A DNA stretch of 64,000 bases from Pseudomonas viridiflava (GTDB lineage Bacteria > Pseudomonadota > Gammaproteobacteria > Pseudomonadales > Pseudomonadaceae), in contig NZ_UTBZ01000001.1 in the NCBI RefSeq assembly GCF_900580865.1, positions 372,001-436,000 on the forward strand. Direction: 5' to 3'. Position 1 is the stretch's first letter, and every line of letters begins with the position of its first letter. Made by a program: the position numbers and the translations under genes. This document shows positions 17,807-27,693 of this stretch, piece by piece. The notes beneath the pieces were generated by a model. That model saw only the letters and a list, made by a program, of their open reading frames with translations. It made no database searches and had not been told where the DNA came from.

Positions 17807-18307
17807 TCAGTCATCCGCCTTGGCGAGCACTTGATTGGTGTTGCGGATGCCGGTCTGGTCCAGAGTCAGATCGACTTCAGTGACCTCCAGCGGAGTGATC
17901 TGAACGGTGTGGCGCCATTGGGTGTCCGGCAAGTCGCGGTAAGCGGCGAGAACGCCGACATAAAGGCTGCCCTCTTCCACCTTGAGCTTCATTTCCACGG
18001 TTTCACCCGGGCGCAATTCGAGTTCTTCGCTGGCCACCAGATCCGGGTTGAGGGATTCCTTGGCGCGTTCGTACAGGCTGAAGAAGTCAGCGTTCTCGAA
18101 GGTCACCGGGTGCTTGAGTTCGAACAGGCGCACGACGATCGGCGACGGCCGACCGTTGAGGTCCGGGTTGAGCTGATCGCTGCCGGTCAGCTTCAGGTTG
18201 ATCTTGGTCACTTTCGAGTACGGCGACAGCGACGAGCAACCGGCGAGCAACACCAGTACGGTGAGCGCAGTCAGCGTCTTGAAAAAAGCGGTCGAGCGGC
18301 GAGACAT
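17807..18307 (-). CDS. tssJ: TssJ outer-membrane lipoprotein of T6SS
   Basis: The product has a lipoprotein signal with lipobox LAGC (TALTVLVLLAGCSSLSPYS) and a transthyretin-like beta sandwich typical of TssJ/Lip. Several in-frame ATGs occur at the start; the ATG at 18307 (MSRRSTAFFK) is preceded by AAGG at about nine bases and is preferred, giving 166 residues. The ATG at 18316 would overlap the tagH stop by four bases. TssJ anchors TssM in the outer membrane. Confidence 0.93.
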   Translation of the reverse strand: MSRRSTAFFKTLTALTVLVLLAGCSSLSPYSKVTKINLKLTGSDQLNPDLNGRPSPIVVRLFELKHPVTFENADFFSLYERAKESLNPDLVASEELELRPGETVEMKLKVEEGSLYVGVLAAYRDLPDTQWRHTVQITPLEVTEVDLTLDQTGIRNTNQVLAKADD

Positions 18308-18312
18308 GCGCA

Positions 18313-19509
18313 TCATCCTTGGTGGTCGGTGTGGAGGGTGGAGATCAGGCGGATCTGTTCTTCGTAGGCCTGGGCGAAGTCCCGAGCCAGCAGACGCTCG
18401 CTCCAGTCATCGTCCTGACGCAGCGCCTGGTGATAACGGCCGAACGCTCTCCAGCGCCCGCCCGACGTGGCGATCAACGGCTTGCTGTCACGCTCGAAAC
18501 GCAGGGTCAGCTGCTCCGGCGAGAAGTGCTCCAGCGTGCCGCGCACGGCGGCGCGGCTGGCGGTCAGCAGGGCCACTTGATGCGCCTGCAGGTCGCGGAA
18601 CGCGCGGGAGATGGCTTGCTCGGCCGGCAGATGACCGGGCTTGCTTGGCTGCAACAGAATCTGCAGGGCTTCGCTCGGATCGACAGCGAATTTCAGCGGG
18701 TTCTTGTTGGTGCCTTGCACGGTGGTCTGGGCCAGACGCAGCTCGTTTTTCAACTCGGAACGAGTGCGCAGGCTCTGCTGCAAACCGCCGATGCTCTGCC
18801 GCAGCAAACGCGCAGCGTTCAGCGCCAGGGCTTCGCGCTCGTCGTGGCTGAGACCTTTGACGTCGACGCCCAGCGCCGCACCGAAGTGCTCCCAGAAACC
18901 TTCGCTCTGACGCTCAACGGCTTTCGGCGCGGGAGCGGGCTCAGGTTCGGCAGGCGCGGCGATCAGCTCCGGCACCATCAGGCTTTCCATGTCGATGCGT
19001 GCGTAATCGGCGCGCTGACGGGAATCCTCAGGCTTGGTGTTCGGCGCCAGCAGCTCGTCGATTTCCGAGTACACACGCTCTTGCTGTTCGAGGGCATTGA
19101 GCGGATCGAGATCGAGGAAGGCGTCGTCGGGGATGATGCTGCCCGCAGCGCGTGGACGACCGACTTCACCGTCGAACGTCGCCGGGTCGCGCACCAGTCG
19201 CGCGCGAATTTCGAAGTCACCCAGCACGTAGGTGCTGCCGTGCTCGATGCGCACCGGTTCGCCTTTGTGCAGACGCGCGCCACTGTCACCGTCCTGGACA
19301 CCGTTGCTGCTGGTGTCGGTGAGGAAGAACGTGCCTTCGCGGTAGCTGACAATCGCGTGGTGATTGGACAGGTGACGCTTGCGGTCAGGGATGATCCAGT
19401 CGCAGTCCTCGCCCCGCCCGATCACGCCGCCGGCCTGTTTAAAGGTCTTCTGGCACAACTCGGTGGGCACGAACTGCTTGGTGTTCAGCATTTCGAAAAC
19501 CAATTCCAT
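18313..19509 (-). CDS. tagH: TagH, FHA-domain protein of T6SS (Fha2-like)
   Basis: The 398-residue product has an N-terminal forkhead-associated domain (residues ~1-100: GGVIGRGEDCDWIIPDRKRHLSNHHAIV and TDTSSNGVQDGD), which binds phosphothreonine. The C-terminal T6SS FHA domain (TIGR03354-like; FWEHFGAALGV onwards) follows after an acidic/proline linker. It is the likely target of the kinase/phosphatase pair at the other end of the operon. Gene position equals fha2 in P. aeruginosa HSI-II. The tssJ start region overlaps its stop. Confidence 0.95.
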   Translation of the reverse strand: MELVFEMLNTKQFVPTELCQKTFKQAGGVIGRGEDCDWIIPDRKRHLSNHHAIVSYREGTFFLTDTSSNGVQDGDSGARLHKGEPVRIEHGSTYVLGDFEIRARLVRDPATFDGEVGRPRAAGSIIPDDAFLDLDPLNALEQQERVYSEIDELLAPNTKPEDSRQRADYARIDMESLMVPELIAAPAEPEPAPAPKAVERQSEGFWEHFGAALGVDVKGLSHDEREALALNAARLLRQSIGGLQQSLRTRSELKNELRLAQTTVQGTNKNPLKFAVDPSEALQILLQPSKPGHLPAEQAISRAFRDLQAHQVALLTASRAAVRGTLEHFSPEQLTLRFERDSKPLIATSGGRWRAFGRYHQALRQDDDWSERLLARDFAQAYEEQIRLISTLHTDHQG

Positions 19510-19527
19510 GTTTGATGCTCCTTGCGG

Positions 19528-19668
19528 TCACTTGCCGCGATTGACCGCTTGCGGATCACCCAACGGGCGATAGTCGTTGTCGTTGAATTTGTAGTTGCCG
19601 CTACAGCCGCCAAGGCCGCATAGAACGACGAGGGTCAGCAGGACAGCGTGCCAGTGACGAACAGACAT
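19528..19668 (-). CDS. 46-residue lipoprotein in the orfX position of an HSI-II type T6SS locus
   Basis: The frame at 19668-19528 encodes MSVRHWHAVLLTLVVLCGL followed by GGCSGNYKF and ends DPQAVNRGK. It has a hydrophobic signal and a lipobox (GLGGC), so the mature lipoprotein is only about 25 residues. It sits between the sigma54 activator and tagH, where P. aeruginosa HSI-II has the small orfX; the equivalence is inferred from position. The tagH start lies 18 bases downstream. No function is known to me; it could assist membrane-complex assembly beside TssJ. Confidence 0.7.
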   Translation of the reverse strand: MSVRHWHAVLLTLVVLCGLGGCSGNYKFNDNDYRPLGDPQAVNRGK

Positions 19669-19700
19669 CAGAGGGTCTCCAGGGGTAGACAAAGCACAAA

Positions 19701-19723
19701 GCGCCGACCCTTGCGGGCGGCGC
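19701..19723 (-). terminator. Hairpin between sfa-type activator and the small lipoprotein gene
   Basis: GCGCCGACCC and GGGCGGCGC flank a four-base loop with one mismatch; on the minus strand the stem is followed by TTTGTGCTTTG. It could be a weak terminator or attenuator that lowers read-through from the sfa-type gene into tagH-tssJKLM. Unproven. Confidence 0.4.
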
Positions 19724-19761
19724 TGAAATTGGTTTTTGCGAGGATTTCGATGACGTTTTGC

Positions 19762-21282
19762 CTACCCATCGAAATCTCCCAGATTGATGTTCAGACGGCC
19801 AAGCCGATAAAGCAGCGTGCGCCGTGGCAGGCCCAGTTCGCGGGCGGCGAGGGTCTGGTTGCCATCGTTTTTGCGCAGACAATCGAGCAATAAAGTGCGT
19901 TCGACCTGCTCGAGGCGTTCGCGCAAATTCAGGTGGCTGTTGTCTTCCGGCATCGGCTCCATGCGCAGGGAGAAATGCTCGGCGAGCAACTCGCCGCCTT
20001 CGCACAACAGCACCGCGCGCTCGACCAATGCCTTGAGTTCACGCACGTTGCCGGGGAAGTTGTAGCCGGACAGGTGTTCCAGCGCCGCACTCGACCAACG
20101 CACCGGATCGCGTTGCAAATACGTGCAGGTCTTCTCGGCGAAGTGCTGGGCCAGTTCGAGGATGTCGCCTTCGCGCTGGCGCAGCGCCGGCAGCTCGATC
20201 GGGAATTGCGCGAGGCGGTAGTACAAGTCCTCGCGGAATTTGCCTTCGCTGACCAGCGTCGACAGATCGCGGTGAGTCGCAGCGATGATGCGTACGTCGA
20301 TCTTGTGGGTGTCGTTGGAACCCAGCGGACGAATCTCGCCTTCCTGCAACACGCGCAAGATCTTCGCTTGCAACGACAGCGGCATATCGCCGATTTCGTC
20401 GAGCAACAGCGTGCCGCCATTGGCCGCATCGAACAGGCCGGCGCGGTCACGGTCGGCACCAGTGAAGGCGCCTTTGCGATAACCGAACAACTCGCTTTCC
20501 AGCAAATTTTCCGGAACCGCCGCGCAGTTCTGCACGATGAACGCCTGAGACCGACGAGGGCCGCAATCGTGAATCGCCCGCGCAACGACTTCCTTGCCGG
20601 TACCGGTTTCACCGCGCAACAACACGGTGTACGGACTGTGCAGGACTTTGCTGATCAGTGAATGGGTCTGGCGCATCGCCGCGCTTTTACCGATCAACCC
20701 GTAACCACTGATGCTCGGCACGCTGCGCGCTACCGTTGCAGATTCCGCCAGCGGCTGACGCAAGCGTTGCAGCAGATGCAACTGGCCAAGCACGAACGAG
20801 CCGAGCTGGCCGAGGGAATCAGCGAAACCTTGCAGGTTGGTACGACGACGGCTGGCGCACAGCAGCAAACCTTCAACAGCCTTGTGCTGATTGACCAGTG
20901 GCACGCACAACAGCGACTGCCACGGCGAGGTTGCCGCCGGCAGAAAACTGGTTTCGTGCAGGCTGCCGCTCAAGTCATCGAGGCACACCACGCGGTTCTG
21001 GCACAGGGCGAATTGCAGCAGTTGTTCACCGTTGTAATCCGCCGGCAGGCTCGCCGCTTCGCGCGGTTGCAGTGCGCCGTCGAGGCATTCGGCGTTCATC
21101 CCCAAGCACGTGTGGGTAGCGTCGAGCAGATACAGCTGCGTCAATTCGCAGCCGCTCAGCTCGGCCAGACCGCGCACAAAGTCACCCAGCAACGCAGCAC
21201 CGTCCGCCGCCCGCGACAGACTGGCGAACTGCGCCAGCAACGCTTCGGCATAGACCAGTGGCTGCGGCACCTGAGTGAACAT
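19762..21282 (-). CDS. Sigma54-dependent transcriptional activator of T6SS (Sfa2-like)
   Basis: Start preferred at ATG 21282 ([11 protein letters not shown]), with AGGTGG upstream; a GTG at 21291 is possible. The product has about 506 residues. An N-terminal GAF-like sensor (~20-170) is followed by an AAA+ domain with Walker A GETGTGKE, the sigma54 contact loop GAFTGA, and the Walker B region [11 protein letters not shown] Fis-type helix-turn-helix ([21 protein letters not shown]) ends the protein. It probably drives RpoN-dependent transcription of this locus or of unlinked hcp/vgrG genes. Position between clpV and the small lipoprotein matches sfa2 of HSI-II. Confidence 0.93.
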   Translation of the reverse strand: MFTQVPQPLVYAEALLAQFASLSRAADGAALLGDFVRGLAELSGCELTQLYLLDATHTCLGMNAECLDGALQPREAASLPADYNGEQLLQFALCQNRVVCLDDLSGSLHETSFLPAATSPWQSLLCVPLVNQHKAVEGLLLCASRRRTNLQGFADSLGQLGSFVLGQLHLLQRLRQPLAESATVARSVPSISGYGLIGKSAAMRQTHSLISKVLHSPYTVLLRGETGTGKEVVARAIHDCGPRRSQAFIVQNCAAVPENLLESELFGYRKGAFTGADRDRAGLFDAANGGTLLLDEIGDMPLSLQAKILRVLQEGEIRPLGSNDTHKIDVRIIAATHRDLSTLVSEGKFREDLYYRLAQFPIELPALRQREGDILELAQHFAEKTCTYLQRDPVRWSSAALEHLSGYNFPGNVRELKALVERAVLLCEGGELLAEHFSLRMEPMPEDNSHLNLRERLEQVERTLLLDCLRKNDGNQTLAARELGLPRRTLLYRLGRLNINLGDFDG

Positions 21283-21292
21283 CACACCCACC

Positions 21293-23950
21293 TCAGGCGA
21301 ACTCGCACGTCACGCTGGCTTCGCCGTCGAGCGTGGCATGTACACGCTTGAGGCTTTCGCCGGTGGCCATGGCGTCGAGCAGACGATCCGCCACCAGCGG
21401 CAGCACATGCTGATCGAGCAGATGGTCGATCAGGCGCGCGCCGCTGTCGCTTTGCGTGCAACGCTCGGACAGGTGATCGACGAGGTTCTGGCACCAGCTG
21501 AAATCCAGCTGACGACGGTTGAGGCGCTCGCCGAGACGACCGAGTTTGATCTCGATCAGCTCGCGCAATACCGGGCCGCCGACCGGGTAGTACGGCACCA
21601 CTTTCATCCGCGCCAGCAGCGCCGGTTTGAAGTGTTTGCTGAGTACCGGGCGAATGGTTTCTTCGAGGACTTCAGCGGTCGGCCGTGCGCCGTTCTCGCA
21701 GAGATCGCTGATCTTGTCGCTACCGAGGTTCGAGGTCATCAGGATCAACGTGTTACGGAAGTCGATCTCGCGTCCTTCGCCGTCGTTGGCCACGCCTTTG
21801 TCGAAGATTTGGTAGAACAGGTTAAGCACGTCCGGGTCAGCCTTTTCGACTTCATCGAGCAGCACCACCGAGTACGGCTTCTGGCGTACGGCTTCGGTGA
21901 GCATGCCGCCCTCGCCGTAACCGACGTAGCCCGGTGGCGCGCCGATCAGGCGGGAAACGGTGTGTTTCTCCTGGAACTCGGACATGTTGATGGTGGTGAT
22001 GAAACGGTCACCGCCGTACAGCAAGTCAGCGAGGGCCAGTGCGGTTTCGGTTTTACCGACGCCGCTTGGGCCGACCAGCAGGAACACACCGACCGGTGCG
22101 TCCGGTTTGTTCAGGCCGGCAGCGGTGGCGCGCATCGAGCGATCCAGGGCGTGTACGGCTTGTTCCTGACCGCGAATGCGCGTGCGCAGGTCGGTGGCGA
22201 AACTGGCGACTTTGGCGTTGTGCTCGCGGGCCAGTTGCGCCAACGGCACGCCGGTCCAGGCGCTGATTACTTCGGCGACCAGACGCGGGCACACTTCGAA
22301 GCTGACCAGACGCTCTTTGACCTGGGCGGCAGTCAGGGCGCTGTGGGTTTCGTTGAGTTGGGCTTCCAGCGCTTCGACGCTTTGGCCTTCTTCGACTTCG
22401 GCAGCGATGGTTTCGATAACCGTGCCTTCGGCGTCTTCTTCAACGTTGACGGTCGGCTCGACAGCGGCGGCTTCACGAGCCTTGGCCAGTTGCTGACGCA
22501 GTTCCAGCAGACGCTCGGCCAGTTGTTTCTGTTCAGTCCACAGGGTTTCCAGCGCGACCATTTCGTCTTCGGCTTCGTCGAGACGAGCTTCCAGAGCATC
22601 CAGTGCTTCGTGGTCGATCAGCAGACCGGCTTCGGCATCGCGGCGCAGGGCCTGACGCTGGCGGCCACCTTCAGCCAGTTCGCCACGCAGGCGCTCAAGA
22701 CTTTCCGGGGCGGCGGCGAGGCTGATGCGTACGCGGGCGCAAGCGGTGTCGAGCACATCGACGGCTTTGTCCGGCAGTTGCCGACCGGCCAGATAACGTG
22801 CGGACAGTTCAGCGGCCGAGACCACCGCATCATCACGCAGATAGATGCCGTGGCTCTTCTCGTAAACCTGGGCCAGACCACGGAGGATGGTCACCGCTTC
22901 GCTGACGGTCGGTTCGTGCAGTTGCACCGGTTGGAAACGACGGGCCAGCGCCGGGTCTTTCTCGAAGTATTTCTTGTACTCGGCCCAGGTGGTGGCGGCG
23001 ATGGTGCGCAGTTCGCCACGGGCCAGTGCCGGCTTCAGCAGGTTGGCCGCGTCGGAACCGCCCGCGTTGCCGCCCGCGCCGATCAGGGTGTGGGCTTCGT
23101 CGATGAACAGAATGATCGGTTTCGGCGAGGCTTTGACTTCGTCGATCACGCCTTTGAGACGACGTTCGAATTCACCTTTGACGCTGGCGCCGGCCTGCAG
23201 CAAGCCCATGTCCAACGACAGCAGTTCAACGCCTTTGAGCACTTGCGGTACTTCACCGGCGGCGATGCGCGAAGCCAGGCCTTCGACGATGGCGGTCTTG
23301 CCGACACCGGCCTCACCGACGACGATCGGGTTGTTCTTGCGACGACGGGCGAGGATGTCGACCATCTGCCGGATCGCGCCGTCACGGCACAGCACCGGGT
23401 CGAGTTTGCCGTCGCGGGCCTGCTGGGTCAGATTGTGGGTGAAGCGCTGCAGCAGCGATTCGCCCTGTGCCGCTGGTTTGCCATTGGCCGCCGGTTGCTC
23501 TTTTTGCGACAGGGCAAATTCCTTCAGGCGATCAATGTTCAGCTTGGCGAGCAGCGGCTGATAACGGCTGCCGGCATAGCGCATCGGATTGCGCAGCAGC
23601 GCGAGGATCAGCGCCGCATCTTCAACCTGGGTCTGGCCCAGTTCGAGGTTGGCCACCAGCAGCGCATCTTGCAGCCACTGCACCAGTTCCGGGGCGAACA
23701 CCGGGTTACGCGAAGCACTGTGTTCAACCCGCGATTGCAGCGCGGCGCTGAGTTCACCGGCGTCGACGTCGGCATCCTGCAGTGCGCGCGACAGCAAGCC
23801 GTTCGGACGCTCGAGCAGGCCGAGCATCAGGTCTTCGACGAGGATCTTGCTGCCGCCACGGGCCACGCAACGCTCGGCGGAACGTTCCAGATCACGACGG
23901 GTTTCGGCGTCCAGCGCCTGGATGAGTTGTTGCAGGTCTACGTTGATCAT
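21293..23950 (-). CDS. clpV: ClpV (TssH) ATPase of T6SS
   Basis: The 885-residue product is a class-I Clp ATPase with an N-terminal Clp-N region (1-~150), first Walker A GEAGVGKT at 212-219, a middle coiled coil (~430-530) and second Walker A GPSGVGKT near 640. ClpV disassembles the contracted TssB/TssC sheath. The N-terminal residues MINVDLQQLIQALDAETRR are typical of ClpV rather than ClpB. A long antisense frame here is a shadow caused by GC-rich codon use. Confidence 0.97.
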   Translation of the reverse strand: MINVDLQQLIQALDAETRRDLERSAERCVARGGSKILVEDLMLGLLERPNGLLSRALQDADVDAGELSAALQSRVEHSASRNPVFAPELVQWLQDALLVANLELGQTQVEDAALILALLRNPMRYAGSRYQPLLAKLNIDRLKEFALSQKEQPAANGKPAAQGESLLQRFTHNLTQQARDGKLDPVLCRDGAIRQMVDILARRRKNNPIVVGEAGVGKTAIVEGLASRIAAGEVPQVLKGVELLSLDMGLLQAGASVKGEFERRLKGVIDEVKASPKPIILFIDEAHTLIGAGGNAGGSDAANLLKPALARGELRTIAATTWAEYKKYFEKDPALARRFQPVQLHEPTVSEAVTILRGLAQVYEKSHGIYLRDDAVVSAAELSARYLAGRQLPDKAVDVLDTACARVRISLAAAPESLERLRGELAEGGRQRQALRRDAEAGLLIDHEALDALEARLDEAEDEMVALETLWTEQKQLAERLLELRQQLAKAREAAAVEPTVNVEEDAEGTVIETIAAEVEEGQSVEALEAQLNETHSALTAAQVKERLVSFEVCPRLVAEVISAWTGVPLAQLAREHNAKVASFATDLRTRIRGQEQAVHALDRSMRATAAGLNKPDAPVGVFLLVGPSGVGKTETALALADLLYGGDRFITTINMSEFQEKHTVSRLIGAPPGYVGYGEGGMLTEAVRQKPYSVVLLDEVEKADPDVLNLFYQIFDKGVANDGEGREIDFRNTLILMTSNLGSDKISDLCENGARPTAEVLEETIRPVLSKHFKPALLARMKVVPYYPVGGPVLRELIEIKLGRLGERLNRRQLDFSWCQNLVDHLSERCTQSDSGARLIDHLLDQHVLPLVADRLLDAMATGESLKRVHATLDGEASVTCEFA

Positions 23951-23961
23951 GGCTCACGTCC

Positions 23962-24969
23962 TTAATGAATTTTGCTGCCCAGGGTCACCACGCCGTCCGC
24001 TTTTTCGCGGCCCAGCCAACTGGTCCAACCGAGGCGACAGGCGTTCTGCTCACCGATGCGCAGTTCGCGGATTTCTTCCTGGCGCAGAACCAGGCGGATG
24101 TCGTAATCGAGCGGGTCACGCAAGGTGAACCGCACCAGCGCACAGAGCGGCTGGTAACCGAAACCGATCGGCAGGAATTCATGGAATCGCTGCCAGTCGA
24201 GTTCGGTGATGTGAATGCGGAATTTGCCGCTGCGGTCGCGCACGTGTTCGCCGAGCACAAGGTCTTCACCGAGCAGGCTGTTGGCGCGGCCCAAACGATT
24301 GCGCTGCTCTTCGAGAATTTCTACGCGGCGCTCGATGCACTGCTCGATGACCAGGTCTTCGTGCTTGAAGTAGTAACGCAGCACGGCCTCGATCAGCGCC
24401 GCCGAGTGCGCGCGCAAGCTGAGCAAACCGAGGTACGGCAGCAGGCGTTTCCAGTTGAGTTCCTTGGCCTTGCGGATCTCTTCGCCACCGAGGCCGATCA
24501 GGGCAAACAGCTGCGAGGAGAACGGGTCAATCGCGCCACTCTGGAAGCTTGCGCGATAGCGATACTTGCGCCAGATCGGCAGCATCAGCCGTTGCAGGCG
24601 ATGGTGGAACAGGTCGAGGAAGTTGCGTGTCGGGTTGCCGTCTTCGCTATCGCCCAGGGCTTGTTCGCCGTAGAACGCCGGCAGCGGCGAACCCGAGCCG
24701 ACCAGGCCAATCAGGTTGAAACGCATGCGCGCGCGCATCTGCCCGTGTTCTTCGAAAAACTCGACGCGATCGACGTCGCTGCGCGGAAAGCCCAGGCTCG
24801 GGTTGGCCTGGAACTCCACGTGGTCGTACAGATCGTCTTCGCTCAGGTGCGGGTGTGCCTCGCGCAGCCGGTCGATCACCAGCAGCACGGCCTGAAACAG
24901 CGAGTACTCGCGTATTACCTTGGTCAGCCCGCTTAAAGCAGGGGCTGCAGGCCCATACGTGGTGTCCAT
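23962..24969 (-). CDS. tssG: TssG baseplate protein of T6SS
   Basis: The 335-residue product matches TssG (VasB/ImpH), with FQAVLLVIDRLREAHP near the start and FRIHITELDWQRFHEFLPIG late. The start overlaps the tssF end by 37 bases, so the two are translationally linked; TssF and TssG form the baseplate wedge. Its stop lies 11 bases before clpV. Confidence 0.95.
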   Translation of the reverse strand: MDTTYGPAAPALSGLTKVIREYSLFQAVLLVIDRLREAHPHLSEDDLYDHVEFQANPSLGFPRSDVDRVEFFEEHGQMRARMRFNLIGLVGSGSPLPAFYGEQALGDSEDGNPTRNFLDLFHHRLQRLMLPIWRKYRYRASFQSGAIDPFSSQLFALIGLGGEEIRKAKELNWKRLLPYLGLLSLRAHSAALIEAVLRYYFKHEDLVIEQCIERRVEILEEQRNRLGRANSLLGEDLVLGEHVRDRSGKFRIHITELDWQRFHEFLPIGFGYQPLCALVRFTLRDPLDYDIRLVLRQEEIRELRIGEQNACRLGWTSWLGREKADGVVTLGSKIH

Positions 24970-26720
24970 TGGTACACCTCTCCCTGTGTGCTTTTTACGC
25001 GCAGCTCATGGAATGAATTGAGACTGGCGTAAAGCGCGAAAAACTCGTTAAGAACCGAAGCGAAAACGAACAGGTCGCCTTCGCCGATATACCCTTCCGG
25101 GTCGATGGTCAGTTCGGTGCGCAAACCGCGCACCGGCAAGCCACGGTGCAAGCGGTCGACGTGGTGATGTTTGATGTGCTTGAGACCGCCGAGCAGGCGT
25201 TTGCTGACCTTCTCCGCGTGCTGGTCGTAGTAGCGCGGCAAGTCGTAGGTTTCGAGAATCACCTTCAATGCATTGACGTCGGCCAGCGACAGATAGTTAA
25301 GCGACATGTTGCTGATCAGCTTCCACAGGAAGTCACGGTTCAGCGGTGGCGCGAAGCTCGACGTGGCCGGGGTGATGTTGCGGAAACTCAAGAACTCCGG
25401 CGTCTCTTCGCAGGCCATGCAGATGTCGCCAAGCTTGAGCTTGCGCGGCAGGTTCTGGTTGGTGCAGATCAGCTCGATCGACAGGGTTTCATGGGCTTCG
25501 GTGTGACGAATGCCGAAGCTCAGATAGGTGTCGAGGCCGTCGTGCAGCAAGGACGAACGCTGGCGGATGCTGTAGTGCGGACGGCTGTTGGGCACGTCGA
25601 AACTCGGGTCGTGCTCGAAGGATTCGAACGGCACGTACTCTTGATAACCAAGACCGCCGGGCTTCCAGCCGGTCACGGTTTCCACCGAGAACACGCCGCA
25701 GTTTTCCAGATCGTATTCCGCTGGCAGCAACAGGTATTCGTCCTGCTTGCCGTCGAGGCGAATCGGCAGCGCGTCGTGGGCGAACAGGTTGGCAATCGGC
25801 GTGCAAAACAGCTTCACATTATCCAGCGTCGGCCGCATGCGCATGATGCCGCTCTTGCGAATATCGAAGCGCAATTCCAGCCCGCGCATCTGCTTGAGCG
25901 TGTCTTCCGGCAGCGCGTTGATGATGTCCAGACCGTTGACGTCGACGAACAGGAACTTGTCCTGGAAGGCGAAGTATTCCTGCAGGTAGCGATAGCCGCG
26001 GAAGGTGTTCAGCGGATACGGGATCAACGCTTCTTCTTCGGCAAAGCCCACCGGTTTGACCCGATCACCGGGAATCTTGAACGCCATCGGCTTGCCGCTG
26101 ACGCCATCGATCGGCTTGCCAGCGCCGTCGAGTGGGATCAACTCGATGCCTTCGAGGTTGCGCAGCAGGCTCAGGTAGAGCATCTGGCTGATGTAGCGCT
26201 CACCGGCAAAGTGCAGACGCAGCTTGCTCAGTTCCAGCTCACCGAGGTGGCCGTCAGCGCTCATTTCCAGACGCAGGCTGAGCAGCGAGCCGTCGCCCTT
26301 CACCGAGTAGTTCAGTGCGGCCAGATCGAGGGGCAACACTTCGGTCGGATAGCAGGTGCGGAAGCGGCAACGCACGTCTTCGATCGGCTTGCTTTCAATC
26401 GGCGTATCACGCTCGACGCGCAACGCCGGCCCGGAACGCTTGAGCGGATCGAACTGCAAAATGCTGAACGCCGGCAGCGGGCGCATGTAGTTCGGCCACA
26501 GCAATTGCATCAGCGAATGGCTGAGCTCCGGCAACTCGTCATCAAGCTTCTGGCGCAGCCGCCCAGTCAGAAACGCAAAGCCTTCGAGCAACCGCTCCAC
26601 GTCCGGATCCCGCCCGGCCTGGCCCAGATACGGCGCCAACGCCGGACTACGCTCGGCGAAACGGCGACCGAGTTGGCGCAGTGCGGTGAGTTCGCTTTGG
26701 TAGTAGTGGTTAAAGGACAC
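24933..26720 (-). CDS. tssF: TssF baseplate protein of T6SS
   Basis: The 595-residue product starts MSFNHYYQSELTALRQLGRR and includes AERSPALAPYLGQAGRDPDVERLLEGFAFLTGRLRQKLDDELPEL (split here for description), the conserved start of TssF (VasA/ImpG). It is full length. It is separated from tssE by the PAAR/effector module (26786-29121), whereas in P. aeruginosa HSI-II the tssE and tssF homologues are adjacent. Confidence 0.96.
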   Translation of the reverse strand: MSFNHYYQSELTALRQLGRRFAERSPALAPYLGQAGRDPDVERLLEGFAFLTGRLRQKLDDELPELSHSLMQLLWPNYMRPLPAFSILQFDPLKRSGPALRVERDTPIESKPIEDVRCRFRTCYPTEVLPLDLAALNYSVKGDGSLLSLRLEMSADGHLGELELSKLRLHFAGERYISQMLYLSLLRNLEGIELIPLDGAGKPIDGVSGKPMAFKIPGDRVKPVGFAEEEALIPYPLNTFRGYRYLQEYFAFQDKFLFVDVNGLDIINALPEDTLKQMRGLELRFDIRKSGIMRMRPTLDNVKLFCTPIANLFAHDALPIRLDGKQDEYLLLPAEYDLENCGVFSVETVTGWKPGGLGYQEYVPFESFEHDPSFDVPNSRPHYSIRQRSSLLHDGLDTYLSFGIRHTEAHETLSIELICTNQNLPRKLKLGDICMACEETPEFLSFRNITPATSSFAPPLNRDFLWKLISNMSLNYLSLADVNALKVILETYDLPRYYDQHAEKVSKRLLGGLKHIKHHHVDRLHRGLPVRGLRTELTIDPEGYIGEGDLFVFASVLNEFFALYASLNSFHELRVKSTQGEVYQWTPRMGLQPLL

Positions 26721-26785
26721 GGGGTACCTGCCTGAAAAATGAACTCATAAAAAAAACGCTCCGCCACCGAAATGCCGGTTCATTT

Positions 26786-27148
26786 TTAACCGCCGCCTTC
26801 TGCGGCGCACCACGTGGCATGGTCAAGCCGATCAAATGACGGACATGCATTGGATTTACGAATGAATACGTAAGGCGCTGCGGGCTCGTAGGAGAAGTAG
26901 TAATAGTTCTTACCATCCTCGCCATAGATCCAGTAATTCGACGACCCCTCATTTATCTCATAAGGCTTGAATGAAAAAATGGAGGATTCAGACGGGATGA
27001 AGTTAACACCATCCATCAACATCATGAGCGCATTGGGAAACACGTTTGTCAGTGAAAACAAAGCCACAGCAAGAATTGCGACAGACAGCTTCATGAGCTT
27101 GCGCCTACATACTTCATCATTTGAAAAATATAATAGAGCTGCACTCAT
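26786..27148 (-). CDS. Small membrane-anchored protein of unknown function in the PAAR module
   Basis: Start chosen at ATG 27148 (MSAALLYFSNDE), behind AAAGGTGA. The product has 120 residues. A single hydrophobic segment (KLSVAILAVALFSLTNVFPNALMML, ~15-45) anchors a polar C-terminal domain rich in Tyr and Ser (SNYWIYGEDGKNYYYFSYEP) with two cysteines (SNACPSF, ATWCA). I recognise no family. It closes an AT-rich block between tssE and tssF and may be a second immunity protein. The gap of 98 bases to the four-TM gene is larger than elsewhere in the module. Confidence 0.55.
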   Translation of the reverse strand: MSAALLYFSNDEVCRRKLMKLSVAILAVALFSLTNVFPNALMMLMDGVNFIPSESSIFSFKPYEINEGSSNYWIYGEDGKNYYYFSYEPAAPYVFIRKSNACPSFDRLDHATWCAAEGGG

Positions 27149-27246
27149 CACTTCACCTTTCTCGATTTCCAAATCACGAGCTTACTACCATTTGGAACAG
27201 CCATCTTTTTTGATACGCCAGATAACAGGGCTTATCACAAGCATTT

Positions 27247-27693
27247 CTAACGCTTCTCGGAAAACAGTAAAAACTTACTCAAGACTTTAAAAGCAACAAC
27301 CGTAACAACTGAAAAAAATGCGCCAACCACTAAAACATAGGGAATATAAGTTAACCACAAAAACATCATACCCAGACCAGCTAGCCTGCCAAACGCCAAA
27401 CATCCGATGCCATAAACAACCCAAGGCACACCATAAAACGGGATAAAAACTACAGGAGCCCACCAAGCAAGACGTACGACTTCAAGCTCAGTTCTCCTAG
27501 AAATCAAACGAGTAGAAAAGACCGCGAATAACACATAGGCCACCAGCCCGAAACCAAGAACGTATATAAGGACGAACTGTTCCATCCCACCACGTAGCGG
27601 GCTGGAAAAATAGAAAGCATCAAGCAACAGCAAAACCGGCAACACCACCATTGGCAACCAAATCGCTGTTTTAAAATAACTCACATACGTCAT
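27247..27693 (-). CDS. Four-TM inner-membrane protein, candidate immunity protein of the PAAR-linked effector
   Basis: The 148-residue product has four hydrophobic stretches (about 10-28, 40-62, 74-96, 108-140) and little else. Its start overlaps the stop of the 27690-28610 gene by four bases, the classic effector-immunity arrangement. An integral inner-membrane immunity protein would suggest that the paired toxin acts at or in the membrane, for example by forming pores; that is inference. No family recognised. Confidence 0.6.
   Translation of the reverse strand: MTYVSYFKTAIWLPMVVLPVLLLLDAFYFSSPLRGGMEQFVLIYVLGFGLVAYVLFAVFSTRLISRRTELEVVRLAWWAPVVFIPFYGVPWVVYGIGCLAFGRLAGLGMMFLWLTYIPYVLVVGAFFSVVTVVAFKVLSKFLLFSEKR

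Noticed and set aside
21275..23965. 896-residue open frame on the plus strand
   Set aside because: It is exactly antisense to clpV. Its sequence is low in structure and arises from GC-rich third codon positions.
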